Below are positions 1 through 13,593 of a stretch of 64,000 nucleotides of DNA, in pieces. Numbering within the stretch: the stretch's first letter is position 1; each line of letters starts with the position of its first letter. The notes below the pieces were generated by a model. It ran no database searches and was not told the DNA's origin. It saw only the letters and a program-made list of their open reading frames with translations. This stretch comes from Thamnaconus septentrionalis (lineage: Eukaryota > Chordata > Actinopteri > Tetraodontiformes > Monacanthidae): NCBI GenBank assembly GCA_009823395.1, contig CM020512.1, forward strand, positions 6,382,405 through 6,446,404, given 5' to 3'. The position numbers and the translations under genes are program-made.

Positions 1-3000
1 ATCATGCGATGGTTTTCCGCGTGTTTATTGGATTGACTTCAGAATCTGCGCTTCATGAACCTTGCGGAAACAGTCGCCGACCTACCAGTGCGTGTACTGT
101 GTGTGCGTGAGTGAGTGAGTGTGTCATCCGCTATGGACATGTCTTCACTTCAGGGTCAGTGGGGCTAATCCCCACCTTTGGACCAAGGATAATCACACCC
201 CATCAGTACAAGTGCAAAGATACACAAACGCACACAAATGCGCGCATTACTCCTCCACCTGTTTAGCGTTAAGGGATTTTCTGGGAACATCTGCGAAAAC
301 TATCCATGTGGTCCCCACTAGGTGGTTTACACTCCTGTTGGTCCGTCATCCAAACCGAGGTCGACGTGAGATACGGCGCTAATGCAAAGTGACAAAAGAG
401 GACAAGCTGCGAAAGAGGAGAGAGACAAATCAACTATAAGCACCGGAGACGTGGACATCGCGACACAAGCGGGTCTTCAATTGACTTTACCACTTGAGTC
501 TGCGAGAGATTACCTCAGCTGCTTGGCAAATACTACATGATACTTTATAATATTTAGATTTATTTATTTATTTTGCCCTACAATTTGTTTATTTACCTAG
601 ATTGCTACCATCTCGAGTTCCACGGCATTAGGTTTTGTTATTTTCCACTTGCGGTTCTCTTCTTAGTTGTTGGAACGACCATCCAACAAAACACGCAGTC
701 TGTTGAGTGAGCAAGTATTTTTGTGCTTGCGTGTGTTTTGGGGAGGGGCCCTCACCTAATCAGGTCTTCAGAGTTTTCCATAAAGCTCTGGGCGTGAGTT
801 TGTTCAATCCTGCGGTGAGAGTTGCTCAACTGTTTGGCCTATATGGAGTTGCTAATTGTCACGAAAGTATAAGTCTAAAAAAACGAACTACCAATTTTTC
901 CTGTCTCGTGGCCAGTTTATCTCACTTTATTTGCTCTTTGAAAACAATAAAAAGTCTTATCCAACAGGAAATGAAAGTTTTAAAGTGCCTGAAAGTAGAA
1001 GCAAATGACCTCCATGGTTTTTCAAGGTTTTTTTTTTTTTTTTTTAGCTCTTCCAAGCCACGTCACAGCGTTCGGTCTCAGGATACGGTGTATCCAGTGT
1101 TTTCTTTAGTTGAGGACACTCACAAACGCAGGCATCGTCACGGACATTGTGTTACAAACACACACGCCCATTTCTCAACTTAGGGTGAGGTCTGAAATAC
1201 CAGCCTCTCTCTCCTCACTCTCTGGACCCCAACCAATCTTTGTACAGTCTCTGGGTGTGTGTGTGTGTGTGTGAGAGAGAGAGTGTGTGCACACGCTTTA
1301 ACCAGGCTTCTCCCCTGTTGGGTGACAAATTGCTCTGCCAAACTGGCCATCAGTCAGACGTGCTCACACCGACAGACACGGCGAACGGCACCGCGGATGG
1401 AATATCAGGGAACCGACGGACGATCCAGAAAATGATTCACGTCCAAATGTCTTGCACAGGCCTGCAGCAGTCGCACGGATACTGGCAGGAATGCATGTTA
1501 AAAAGGAAGCAGACCAGAAGGTAAAAAGAAGGGGGCACTTGCACGTCCTCGTGCACACTCCCAACACCGCCACTCTCCAACAATACAGTGCAACAGCTGG
1601 AACAGAGCCCTCCGATTTGGTCCGCGCAGCAGGGAGTCTGTTGTCACGCTGCCGTTTCCCATGGATCGACGTTAATAGGGAGTGGGGGGGAAATCCAGCG
1701 ACAAACCACTTTCACATCCTCTGGCATGAACACCGAATCTGCACACTCCTGGCAGCGGCAGGGAAAAGTGATCACAGCACTCCGACTCATATCTTTCAGC
1801 AACCCAATATACTTTATTTGCAGCGCACATTCATTCTAAGTCCATTAGCTGTACTTTTTCTGTGTAATAAACAACCTGAGAATTTGTGATTTGGTTTTCT
1901 CCACAATGGGTTACTTGTGCAATCAGGATTCTCTGTCATTCGTTGGAGCAGGGCAAAGAAAGACGAATCGCATATGCTGATCTTGTTAAATGAACATCAT
2001 CTTCAAACAGTGACGCAACAAATGACTGTTTCAAGCATCCACTGGATGCATTTCAAACAAGTTCAAGTTGGACTACTCAGATTTCTTTGCAACCCGTAAA
2101 GCTGGCAACAGCACATCACTTCCTATTTCTTGCTTGTTTGCTTTTCTAACAACCGAATCCCGCTGATAACTTGGCCTCGTGAGTCATGCTGCGCTCACGT
2201 TTTGACCGTCAGAGAACGTCTCAGGTGAGGATCCAGCGAGAATGCAAGGCTAATAAATTCAAATCTATTTCAATGCGTTCAAAGTTGAATTCTTCTTTTT
2301 AATTAATTTAAGTATAAAGATGGAACTTGGTGGGCTGCAGATGTTTGCTGCCATAAGGGTAACAGGTTTAGTGTTACTATGGTTACACTATGAATGAATC
2401 TGTGATGAAGATAAAGAAACTAAATATGTTGAAAAAAGATTTTTGTGATGAACTCCTGACTGAGGAAAATGAATTAAAGTGTGAAGCTTATGGTCAACAG
2501 TGTGGACATGCACTTTCCATTAACTTTGTCTCTCATATATTATAAGCAAAGAAGAGTCATATAATAATCGTAGGGGCGTTAAAATTTTCCACGTATCTTG
2601 AGAATAAATGCAGAAATAACAAATTTCCGACCTGGTATGCGGCTCTTTTGGGTTCAGTGGGTATTTGCCACTAAGCTCCCACCACCATCTATATACACAC
2701 ACAACACTGCCAGGGGAAAGAATCCGCCACAGAGTTTATTTGTGCGTTGTGTGAGAAGCGGGACAGTCTCGGTTCTCTCGGCAAATCTGGCAGAATTTAT
2801 TGAGGTTCTGAATTTACGCGAAAACACACCGTTAATCCTTCAGGCGGTCCATCCTCTACAGATGTTTTTAACTCTGTATGTTTTCTCTCAGGTTAGATAG
2901 AAACGAAAATAACTGACCTGCCTCTGCACCGAGCAGACACCTAGTTTTGAACAAACCATCTGCTGGAGCCTTCAGGTATGCCAGAGAGTCAACGGCGAAG

Positions 3001-5253
3001 ATTGGTCTTTGTTTGAACATTCTAAACATAAATCACTTTCTCAGAAACACGATAAGCGCCGAGCACCCCAACTAAAGATACTGCACAGGAATTTGTAAGG
3101 GTTTTTTGGAGAACATTTGGTGGGGCTTTGGTCTTGCATTCCTGGCCAGTGATTAGTCCGGCTGATTTACGTCCCAAGTGCCAAAGAACTTATGTTGGAT
3201 ATGCAAACCTGCTGCTGCTCCATATCTTTATGTTTCCTGAGGTTTTATTAGAGTTTTTTTTGTTAAATCCCTGTGCATTTTAAATGGTTTATTTATTTAT
3301 TATTTATTTGCGTCTTATAATTTAAGTCCTCAATAAGAATTAGATTGCCAAAAATACTGGTCTAATCGCTGAAACTTTACTACATTTCAGTAAATATATT
3401 TCTGTCAGGACAACTGGCAGTGCTTTGTATAAGCACACGTACGCACTGAAAGGCAAAGATGTCATCATCTCTGGTCAGGATCATTGCAGGCCATCATTCA
3501 TTCATTATTAACTATTTAAAAATATATATTTTAGCTGAGGCAACAGACAGAAAAGTGAAAGCTGGGAGCAAGTACGAATGGCAATGTTATTGAATACGGA
3601 CGTCCCAGTGGGAATAATGGACAAGGAGGCTTCCCCAGTGACCCGCAGCACTGCTCTTCCACACCGCTTCACTTTTGATTTATCACTCCACAATCTGTCT
3701 TTCCAATGCATATGGAGAGAAATAGCAAAGCAGAAGATGAAAAGGCAGAGCAGAAGGCCTGAAGAAGGACAAATGAGAGTTCAACTGTAAGAGAAAAATG
3801 GTCAACAGAAGGACGACGGAGATGAAGACAGAAAGAGATACGAGGATATGCTCCACATTAAATATGAAACCCAGTAACTATGAGCAGTCATCTCTCTTTT
3901 CATTACAGATAAATGCTCAGTGCAAAGGTGGTGACTTTCACAGTCGTCCAGTCGTAAAACACATTGAACATGACTGCTGGAATACTTCAGGGAGAACACA
4001 GGCCCGGCGGTTGGGCAGAAAGTGGGAGCATGAACGACGTAAGAAAGTATGAAAATTACTAACATTTCAACATTATTTACGAACAAAGACCACCATAATG
4101 GAAGCAGACAACTCGATGTTGCGGTCTGGGGTGAGAAATTAAAGGGGAGCAAAAGAGGAGGACGGTGGGAAAACAATCACGGGGGGGGGGGCAGCAAAGA
4201 GTGGAAGGCAGAAGCAATGGAAGAAATTCAGAGAGCGCTCAGGGAATAGCAGCATTTCAGGGGTGATAAATGTTGTTTTGACACGTGTGTGTACCTACAG
4301 GCCCAGAGGTCGCAGTTTAGCAGCGGGTACAAAGGTCAGTTAAAGTCTGGCTTGAGTCAAATATGATTCTCTCGTGTCGGTGATGAGTTTGGGGATTGAA
4401 TGTACCAGTCTGCATAAGTTTGGTAACCAACTACCAACAGGGGGAACTTTATTTTGTTAACGGAAATGACCGATGATGGAAATAAAACATATTAAAACAA
4501 GCTCAAGGTTCTTCTTCTTGTGATTTACAGCCCTTCAGGTGCGTGACCTGACTAAAGTGACGTGGTGCAAGTCAGGAACCAAAGCCAGGGCAAAACAGGT
4601 GGAGGCCAAAACTCAGTAGAGGGTCGAGACAGTGCCTTTGTGTTGTGCTTGACACAACATTATTGCCTACATTCAAGTAAACAGTCCAGTTTGATTTTTT
4701 TAAATACCCTGTTGTATCTGGGACATAATGGTTGGAGAAGAACGCCAGAGGTTACCCTTTGTTTTGGGGAGGAAGGCCACAAAAGTGCAACTGAGCAACA
4801 GTGGTTGAAAATAATTTCAGGAAAAATTGCAGAGAAAACACTAAAAGTATGAAAAGAAAATAACATTTGACACACTAGGAGGTTCTTGTGCTCACCAGAA
4901 AAATCCATGCACCACATGTTCCGATGCTGCTTTTTTTTCCTGTTGGCCTCAAAGACATAACTTCACAATGAGATCTCTCCACGGGTTTGAGTCCTTGGCA
5001 AGACTCCACACAACAACTCGTCCCTGGGGACACTGGCGTGCGTCACTTCGTCAGCAGTCGAGATCGGCCACATGTGAGAGATGTGTGGATGAAGGGAACC
5101 GAGCCAAACAAAGGGAACCAGAAAGGCACTAAAGTATATCATTAAAAAAATCATGGCGCTGGAAGCACATGATGTCCTCGGGACTCATTTAAAAAACTGT
5201 CACTGGAGAAAAGACTGAACGATGAACTATGGGACTTCTCTTCTGTAAGACCC
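1..5253. other. Intergenic region, no gene recognised
   Basis: I see no exon with homology or a consistent reading frame here. The open frames are short, overlap each other on both strands and show no known domain. The stretch contains short TG runs (about 1255-1290) and T-rich segments. It may be regulatory DNA upstream of selenok, or part of a large intron of a gene whose exons lie outside the window, but nothing in the sequence decides this. Confidence 0.5.
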
Positions 5254-5804
5254 TAGCTGCGTTTCCATCACAATTTTTTGCAAAATAAAAGCGATATTTC
5301 TAAAACTTCAACAAAGTACAACTGCAATTTGCAGGTGTTTCCATTAAATGGTGTGAAGCGCATAAGCCGTAATTCTCGTAAAATCCCTTCTTGCAAGAAT
5401 TCTCATAATTCTCGCCGGACCTAATTCTTGTATAATTTCGTCCCGCGAGATTACGTTTGCTTTTGTTTGTTTCCATTTGTTTGCTGTCAAGAACAGTTGT
5501 TATATTCGTCTCTTTGATTACTTGCAAAAAATATTCCGTTTCCTCCTCCATCCAAATATAATGCGCCATTTTCACATGATGTGAACTGGTCATGTGACCC
5601 CCGGATGTCACATCTGGCGAAGCATAAATGCGGAAAAAATGTTTCCATGACACTTTTGCGATATACCTCTATATCAATGCGTCTGAAAAACCACCTCATG
5701 AGAGCGTCAAAACCTTTTAGCCATATTTGAGAGGTTTCCATTACCAGTTATTTATTGCGATATTTAAGTTTTGCGCAATTCTAGGGGTAATGAAAACGCA
5801 GCTA
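5254..5804. mobile_element. MITE-like element with imperfect terminal inverted repeats
   Basis: The left end reads TAGCTGCGTTTCCAT and the right end reads AATGAAAACGCAGCTA, which is close to its reverse complement. The interior repeats the phrases 'gtttccat' and 'gcgatat' in both orientations. There is no transposase frame, so it would be a non-autonomous DNA transposon of about 550 bp. The flanking TA could be a target-site duplication. The superfamily is not assigned. Confidence 0.55.
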
Positions 5805-6663
5805 CAGTGCAGCTACAAACTTGTCATTTCCGCACAATTCCTGCTTTGCCGTTTGGCCGATGATGCCGTCACCTGGAGGAACCCTGGCCCATGAGAGCAC
5901 CAGCACTTAACAACCGCACTGTTGGCGAGGACTGCAGCGGGACACGATATGCGCCGCTGCAGGACGAACATCTTTATCTGGCTGAAGAAGTCAACAGACT
6001 TCAGCTTTCATAACTCCAGCGGCCAAGTGGCCTCAATCTCTCAGGCGGAGATAAAAAAAACACTTGGCTGGTTTGGGAAAATATCCACAGTCAATGTAGT
6101 AAAAAAAAAAAAAAAACACTGCAAAATAAACTACAGCCAGCTTTAAATTCAAACAACAATCACGGATCATCTACGAAATCTTCAATACAAGAAAAAACAT
6201 TATTACTCGCTGAGACTACGGAGCGCAAAGCTGTTGCGTGCAAATCACAGAGTATTGGGCCGTATTCCATCATAACATTTGCCTTGAACTTTGACCCTCC
6301 CTCCACTCGTACATCTGCTGCAGGCCTCGTATCTGCGCATTAATTACACATGTAAGTCACGCAAAAATGCGCCCATCTAAACGCGCTCTCACGCGCCACG
6401 CCGGCATCTGTCATCCGTCTCGGCGGTCACGGGAGCCAGAAGATCGCGATGCCGGTTTACGTGACCGCAAAATGCGACCAGATGCGGCGAGACAGAAGAT
6501 GAAAGAACATCGTCCTGTTTGTCTCGCAGCAAGTTTGCCGGAAATTACGTTTATGAGGCTTTAATAACATGAATTTTCAAACATAGACTCATAGGATGGC
6601 ATCAGCTTTGCAATGGAAGACCAGACCAGAGTTCATGTATGAACAAATAGGTTGAAACCTAAA

Positions 6664-6825
6664 TGGGTGGTGCAGTGGTCAGAACCCGGAAAGGATGTGG
6701 GTTTTATTCCCAAATTATCTGTAGGTGTGAGTGCAAATTACTCTTTGTCTCTGTTTGTGACAGAAGATGGATGGATGGATGGATGGATGGATGGATGGAT
6801 GGACAGCTGGATGCATGGATACTTA
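6664..6825 (+). repeat. SINE-like relic with a (GATG)n tail
   Basis: The phrase 'ggtgcagtggtcagaaccc...gtgggttttattccc' resembles a decayed tRNA-derived head (A-box and B-box like). It is followed by 'gtaggtgtgagtgcaa' and ends in a GATG tetranucleotide array near 6767-6801. This layout is common in fish SINE-like repeats. It is not a functional tRNA. Confidence 0.45.
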
Positions 6826-7090
6826 AATGGGTACAGCCCTCATCTTCACTCACTGAGAGGTTTACGTTACTGTCAACAACCAAAAATGTTTAGCGATGAG
6901 CCACTTGAGTAAAAACAGTGAGCAGCAAAGCTATTGCATGTGTGAGCGAGCGTGAGTATGTGCGCGTGCACCGGGGTGGAGGTGGGGGGTGTGTCCCTAA
7001 CAGTGGGTCCAATGGTTGGAAATGGTTAAATATCTTTCAACGCTTCTCGTCTCTCCGCTTCCCCCCAGACAGCCTACTTTTTTTCTCTTA

Positions 7091-7094
<4 letters not shown>

Positions 7095-7159
<65 letters not shown>
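7095..7159. repeat. (TG)n microsatellite
   Basis: About 32 uninterrupted TG dinucleotides. Confidence 0.95.
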
Positions 7160-7161
<2 letters not shown>

Positions 7162-8844
7162 TGAGAGATCTTGTGCTTTAGGAGAGAAAACAGGCCAATG
7201 GTGGATAATAAATAAGAGGTCAGCGCCGTGTGTTCTTTGCGTGTCTTTGCATGAAAAGGGGAGTCGATACATGGAAACACATGTTGGCTCTGAGATAACC
7301 CGCTGTCATAAATTCTGAGAGGAGGGAGGGGAAAAAAAGGAAAAGGCACGAAATGGGCCGAAAGAGAGCGTAAGTGGGTGAGACAATGAGAAGCGAGGAG
7401 AGAAGCAGACGCAGCAATGAATCAATCATAATTTAAATCTCTCCGTCTACGAGCTATAAAGGGCTTGGTGACGTGATTATGTGATGAATCTATAACAACC
7501 CGTCGGTGAAAGAAACCCGGCCAGCCTTCCTCAAACTGCGGCGTGACGCAGGGGAAATGTGAACTTAATTGATTTGATGCAAGGCTTTCACAATGAAACG
7601 ATAATAAGACGAGAGATTCAGCTGCTCTCGAACCTCGGATCTCTAAAGCGCTTTAATGTCCAGATAAAGATTTACTGGTGTTGAGACCCAGATGCTTTAA
7701 CAGTGTTATCAGCAGTTGGACTTTAAAGCAAGAGGTACTTCAAGTTTGTTTTCACACACAAAGTAAAGAGTTGGCAACCGCTTCAGGTTTTGATACCAGA
7801 TAAACACTCACGGGCCACTTACTCTTGTAAAATGTTCGCAAAGGGCGAATCAGTCAATTGCATAACAGCAACTCAATGCAATCAGGCTAAAGTTCAAAGC
7901 CAGTTCTGTCACCAACAGACAGTGAGAGTCTTTCACAAACTGCTGCTGATCAGCTGGAATCTTCGCCGCATCACAGCCTTAGCCATCACAACCATCTCCA
8001 GAAAATATCCAGCTGCGTGGAGGAAAATGCCGTTTTGGGATAGGGACTCAAACAACTGTTGGTTACAATCAACTTCAGCCCAACAGGTCCAGCTTTGGAG
8101 AAGTGTGTGAGTATATTCACTGGCTGGCCACTTCATTAAGCACATGCTGCTAGTAAAGTGTATCTAAGAAAGTGGCTAATGAGTTTCGGATTGGAGAACC
8201 AGTTCATGCAAACTGATGGGGGGACGGAGATGAAACGAAAAATCAAGAGATCAAAGTTTTCCAAAAGATCTAAAGGCTTCGAAAACTCACCCACCGCATT
8301 CATTATTCAGCAAGTGAGTTTAATGTTGTAATCGCTGCGTCCCGATTTCGAGGTCACAGCCACTGGCTGCCAAACTGCTAGTTTAAAACCTTTCGATTGC
8401 GACATTAAAAACTTGCTCACAGTTTAGTGCACATTACACAACATGGGGCCGCCTGCTCGAAACCAACAGGGAGTGCTGAGATGACTGAGGAAAGTCGGAC
8501 GCTTTACCAGCACCCTCATATTGCTGTCCTTACCAGCACTGACTGCTGCTGCGGCTGCTCGCTGCTGCCACCGCTAACCACCGCTATGTTTACACCAAGA
8601 GGTGTTTTGCGATCATTAGGAATGCTCATGAAAAAACAAGGCCAAGCTTGCAGAGAAGAAGTGGGCTGATGTAATAAAGAGCAAATTAAATTTTTAATCA
8701 CTGAAGGGGAAATTACAACCCACTTTTCCGCCCTGTAAAAAGAGCCGCTAGCGTTACAATCGAGCAAAACAGCAGCGGAAAACCAGAAGAATCTCTGTAG
8801 GGGTGTCTTACTGGAGTGGCCTACACATTTTGCCATGTGACTGC

Positions 8845-8847
<3 letters not shown>

Positions 8848-8904
<57 letters not shown>
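8848..8904. repeat. (TG)n microsatellite
   Basis: About 28 TG dinucleotides, followed by a CG-rich segment. Confidence 0.95.
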
Positions 8905-8907
<3 letters not shown>

Positions 8908-10510
8908 CCGCCGGCCGACCGCTCAAAATAGCTCCCAGCGGCTACTTATACTCTTCCTCCAACTCGTCCTCTTTTCCCCCTTCCCGTCTTACCCCACCGG
9001 CTTTCATCAAATCACCCGGGTACCAAAGGCGGCCGACCCCGTCACCCCAGCGCCATGGCAACGGCCCGCAGCCGTGCACCCTGGGTCCCCGGGATCCTGG
9101 GAAGGTGGAGGAATGTGAAGTGCGACCAGCCCATGCGAGAGGCACCGCGGACGGAGGGGTGGGAGCGGAGCAACCTGAGGACGGCTGGATTGGATTGGAC
9201 AGCTGCGGCTCAACAGACGCCTGCAGTGATTCTGCTGCCGGGCAAAAGGATTAAATGACAGAATACCTGGGAAACCTAAAAGCTAACGGACGACACACAT
9301 TATTACGACCAGCGGAGCCGACCGAGTCTAATTGACTCTGTCGGCCTGCGGCCGCGGGGCAGAGCGACAGAGCGAAGGTGAAGTGAGAAGGTGCTGAAAG
9401 CTCGTGCTGGCGGTGCTTCACTCAGAGTCTGAGGAGGAAATATTCTGAAGAGCAGCATTGCACTGGCTCGTCCTCAGCCTCACTAAATTACGGCGCCATT
9501 ACAGCCAAGGTTTGAGCCGTTAAAGTGGTTCCGATGCACCCGCCGGCGTAAATCAACCACACATCACGCAGTTGACCCCGCCGGTGAAAAGGCGGGGGGG
9601 CGGGGTTTACCTCGAGGGCACGAGCAGAGTCACAAATCAGCGCTCGGGCTGATATTTAGAAACGAACAAAAAAAGAAAGTTCAAATATTTAGTTTTGACT
9701 CAAACAACTGAAGGGCAGAAGAGTCGCGGAAAGAAATTCAGCAGCTGCTAAACCATAAATTACAATTCTGTGGCCAGGGTTCCTTCCAGGCGTCTTGCAC
9801 GCAACGCTGCGGCTTGTCTACCTCTGTGTAGTCGGAGCTGGTGGTGTCAGCCAGGACGCTCTGAAAGTTTCACTCCATTGTCCTTTAAGATGGAGGGGTG
9901 TTTCTTGGATTAATGATGTGACTGATGTTTAGGTTAAGGATACACATTCACATGACGCCTTTTTGTTTTATTTGTGGCCCATTAAAGTGAATTTGTTACC
10001 GTGGAGGTCTCAGATGTGCTAGATGCCTGACTAGCTCTGCTCTGCAGCTCTCCTAGCCAGAATGTGTATGTGTTCCTGTCTCAGCTATTTAGAAGCATCT
10101 GAGAAAATGGGCCTGAGAGTTATTTTTCTGTTTGTTTAGTCTTGACCTTTATTTTGAGAAACGACGGCAGCGGCGATAAACAGTCAACGTTCTTGTTGTG
10201 GGTCACAGCTCATTTTTTTTCCCCGTCACACTTGGAGCAACGTTGTGGTTCCGTGTAAACCATGAAAGTTGTGCTGCAACTTAAATGAGCATTTTTCCCG
10301 TTTCCAATGTGATTTTTTTTTTTGCGACAAATAAATACACAAAGAGACACTTTTATGGTTTGGCTTAGATGTGTGCACGCTTGAGGCCCGGCCTTGCCTT
10401 GTTTTTCTGTTTGATTTTTTGGTGAAATTACATGAAATTGCACATCAGCTGTCGCAGGCTTGAAGTTTAATTAGGACAGTGCCTCTGCTGGATGTGAAAA
10501 CTTGGTGACT

Positions 10511-10803
10511 TTAAAGGGGTCCCATTATCAAAAAGTGACATTTTGATAATAGCGACCAGCTGGCCAATCACAAGGGAGTGAGCTTTTCCAAGGCGGGGCC
10601 ACAGATGGAGCAGGTAGGGGAGGGGGGGAAAAGAGCTCAAAACAACCTCTGCAGGCAGAGTGAGAGGAGCGCTTGTTCTATAAGACCTGCACAGTTCAAA
10701 GTAGGACTTTTGACCAAAGAAACCTTGTTTATTGTTGTATTGAAGTATAATTATTAATTTATTGAATCTGGGATTGGCCATAATCAGAATCAGGCCCCTT
10801 TAA
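10511..10803. mobile_element. TTAA-flanked MITE, piggyBac-like ends
   Basis: The element starts TTAAAGGGG and ends CCCCTTTAA. The ends are perfect inverted repeats of nine bases that include a TTAA target-type sequence. It is 293 bp long with no transposase. Only the TTAA supports a piggyBac-type origin, so this is an inference. Confidence 0.55.
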
Positions 10804-10883
10804 CTAATAAGGGAATCTGTAGTTCCTGTTTGTGTAAAGATATGCATCAATTTATGTGTAGGATCAGAATTACCAGAACCATG

Positions 10884-10955
10884 CTCAGTGGTTTAGCGGT
10901 AGAGTGTCCGCCCCTGAGACTGAGAGGCTGTGGGTTGTGGGTCATATCAAAGGCT
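10884..10955 (+). repeat. tRNA-derived SINE head (relic)
   Basis: The segment 'agtggtttagcggtagagtg' matches a polymerase III A-box context (TAGCGGTAGAG). 'gtgggttgtgggtc' stands where a B-box (GGTTCGANTC) would be and is decayed. It has no cloverleaf and no intact anticodon arm, so I call a SINE remnant, not a tRNA gene. Confidence 0.45.
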
Positions 10956-11949
10956 AGGGATGTTTGATAATATCGACCCAATATTAGCATGTTTTGTAAT
11001 ATCTGTACGTATCATTCTCGGTCCGATAATGAAAACCCGATAACACCGGGTTTCGCCAAACGTGCATGAATGAATCATGGATGCTTCACTGAGACTTTAA
11101 CCATGCGGTGTCTTGCAAACAAGAAGGGATTTGGTATGTGAAATTCTTGCTCTTGCCATTTCATATGGTTGATTCTTCTCGTGTAGAACAGATTTCTATT
11201 TTTCATATTCAGCCACTGTCTTTCTCCGTGAGTCCTGATCACTGCTGTGAGAATGTGATGGGTGCATCGTCAGCGGCGCCTCACAGCTGTCAACTAGGCT
11301 GACAGCCTGTTTTGGAGGTTGAAATGCAGCATTAAAAGGCCAGAATGTTATTGTAATTCATTTAAATCAGATATAACCAAAGACTCCATGACTAATGACT
11401 AATAACAAGCGTCATGTAAGGTCTGCAAAACAGACTTAACTAAGTTCTTCGTCAATGCAGGAGCAAAAGTTATGAAGCTTGGGGGGGGTCCAACTTCACA
11501 AAAGAAACATTCCCTTTTGGCAAACACAAACACACACACAAATGCACACACACACACACACACACTCACTGGACTGGAGGCTCTTGCACAGGCAGCTCTC
11601 TAATCAAAGCAAATCTACCAGAGACAGGCAGAGCGAGAAGGAGGGGTGGAGAAGGCACAAGCAACATCTGAACGTGTTGTCAATTAGCAGCAGCAGATCA
11701 GTGGAGTAAAAGAAAGTGAAACAGAAAAGACCCCCAAACAGGCCTGTTGCCTCCACGAGACCTCTGAAACCCAGACCCCCAAAACCCAGGCCGGGAGCGG
11801 AGCGTCCAGCTGGATCTCCGACAGCCCCTTTAAAGTTTGGTCAAGTTTGAACTCAGAGGAAAGAATGAGGCCGCTTGTTCGGAGCCTCGCGGTCGCGCTA
11901 CACTCATCCAGTTTCTTTTCATTACCTGCATTTCCTCTTGGTTTGCACT

Positions 11950-11994
11950 TTCACTCACTCACTCACTCACTCACTCACTCACTCACTCACTCAG
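11950..11994. repeat. (CACT)n microsatellite
   Basis: About eleven tandem CACT/TCAC units. Confidence 0.9.
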
Positions 11995-12080
11995 ATGTTT
12001 CCAGGCTTCATGGTTGCAGTAATAACAGTAATAGTGCCAGCGTCCACATCTGGCAGCTCCAAGAACCTACCAAAACGCAG

Positions 12081-12083
<3 letters not shown>

Positions 12084-12131
<48 letters not shown>
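12084..12131. repeat. (TG)n microsatellite
   Basis: About 24 TG dinucleotides. Confidence 0.95.
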
Positions 12132-12134
<3 letters not shown>

Positions 12135-12959
12135 AAGAAGTTGCAGTTCATTAAAAAGACATTGAAAAATGACTCATGGCAATATTTTGTTTTAAGGCAC
12201 ACATTCTGCGTTTGTCAAAAACAATTGAATTGACCTTTGAGAATTTCCGAGCAGCTGCGTCAGCTCGATCGGTTCACGCGAGGTTTGCAATATCACGCAA
12301 CAACCCAGGTAGTTCGGCGTTTATTTAAAGAAATCAACAGTCAAACAAAAGTCTTTTGCCCGTCCCAACAGTGTCTCGAAGTATCGCTGTGTGTAAAAAA
12401 GAAAAATAATAATAAACCGAACTGCTGGTCTCAGACAGAATGCACATATTTAAAGTATATACCTGCATTTTGTTCGTCATATTCAGATTTAAAGTGAAAT
12501 TTGCTTTATTGTTTGATGGCCGAACTGAACAGCAATGAAGCCGATGCGTCACGTTGACCTTTCACAGTAAAATACAGCACATAGAAAAGCAAAATCCAGC
12601 ACATTGTGACGAAAATCAACCGGATCCACCGTGTTTTCACATCATTGTCTTCCTGCCTGAACGAGTACCTGCTGTGCTTGGCGCGGTGGCTTTGTGTGAA
12701 GCGTGAAAAAATTTGTACCAATGCCTGGTGTGAACTTGCACACTGACTTCAATGGCCACGTTCTGCTGTGGAGCCGCGAACCCGCCGCGGACGCTTTTGG
12801 TGTAAATCAGGGGTTAAGATGACAGGAATGACAGGACATTGGATTAACTTCAGTGGAACACGAAGATGGATCAGCATCTAAAATACTAAATGGATCAAGC
12901 ATGGAGCAGGAAGTATGATGTTGACCCTAAACAGGAGCCGTCATCCATTACCGACTCAG

Positions 12960-13033
<74 letters not shown>
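12960..13033. repeat. (TG)n microsatellite
   Basis: About 36 TG dinucleotides, one of the longest arrays in the window. Confidence 0.95.
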
Positions 13034-13036
<3 letters not shown>

Positions 13037-13524
13037 CGTGCCTGTGGTTTCTTTTTCTGTAAAGAACAAGGGCACAGAGCGTGGAAGGTAAATAATCGAG
13101 TCCCCAAAGAAACGCAGGAATTTCCAGCCTCTTCCATCTCACTCCGTCACGCATCGCCACTTGTGGGAGCCACACACACACAAAACGCAAACACACAAAC
13201 TGACAGACACGCAAATGGCCCGGCTACGTCGTGCGGTTCCACAGTCTTTCCACTGCGTTCGCATGGTCGGCACCTGCTCTGTTCCCCGCTCGCCGCCGAC
13301 TCTTTTCGTTAGTCACACAGGCCATTAAACCCCAGTCAACCCTCCTCGCTGACACATCTTTTTCCCTCTCCACCGTTGCCCCCTTTTATCTGCCAGCCGT
13401 CCCGCGGCCCACCGCCACATGGGAGAGCAGTTTTGCACGCTTTCAAAAAGTGGACTCAAGAGGGATCAGGGAAAATTTCACACTAGGGGAAAAAGACATC
13501 GATCTGCAGATGACCACATACCTG

Positions 13525-13528
<4 letters not shown>

Positions 13529-13591
<63 letters not shown>
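13529..13591. repeat. (TG)n microsatellite
   Basis: About 31 TG dinucleotides. Confidence 0.95.

Positions 13592-13593
<2 letters not shown>

Larger units (their letters stand above)
5805..10510. other. Intergenic region with microsatellites, no gene recognised
   Basis: It contains two long TG arrays, a GATG array and a CpG-richer segment near 8900-9400. The open frames that cross the TG arrays encode only His-Thr or Cys-Val dipeptide runs and are artefacts. No conserved exon was found. Confidence 0.5.

Noticed and set aside
7016..7349. Open frames with long His-Thr or Cys-Val runs
   Set aside because: Translations of a TG microsatellite. The same applies to the other TG arrays in the window.
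10884..10955. Possible tRNA gene
   Set aside because: Only the A-box context is recognisable. No cloverleaf and a decayed B-box, so it is a SINE relic.
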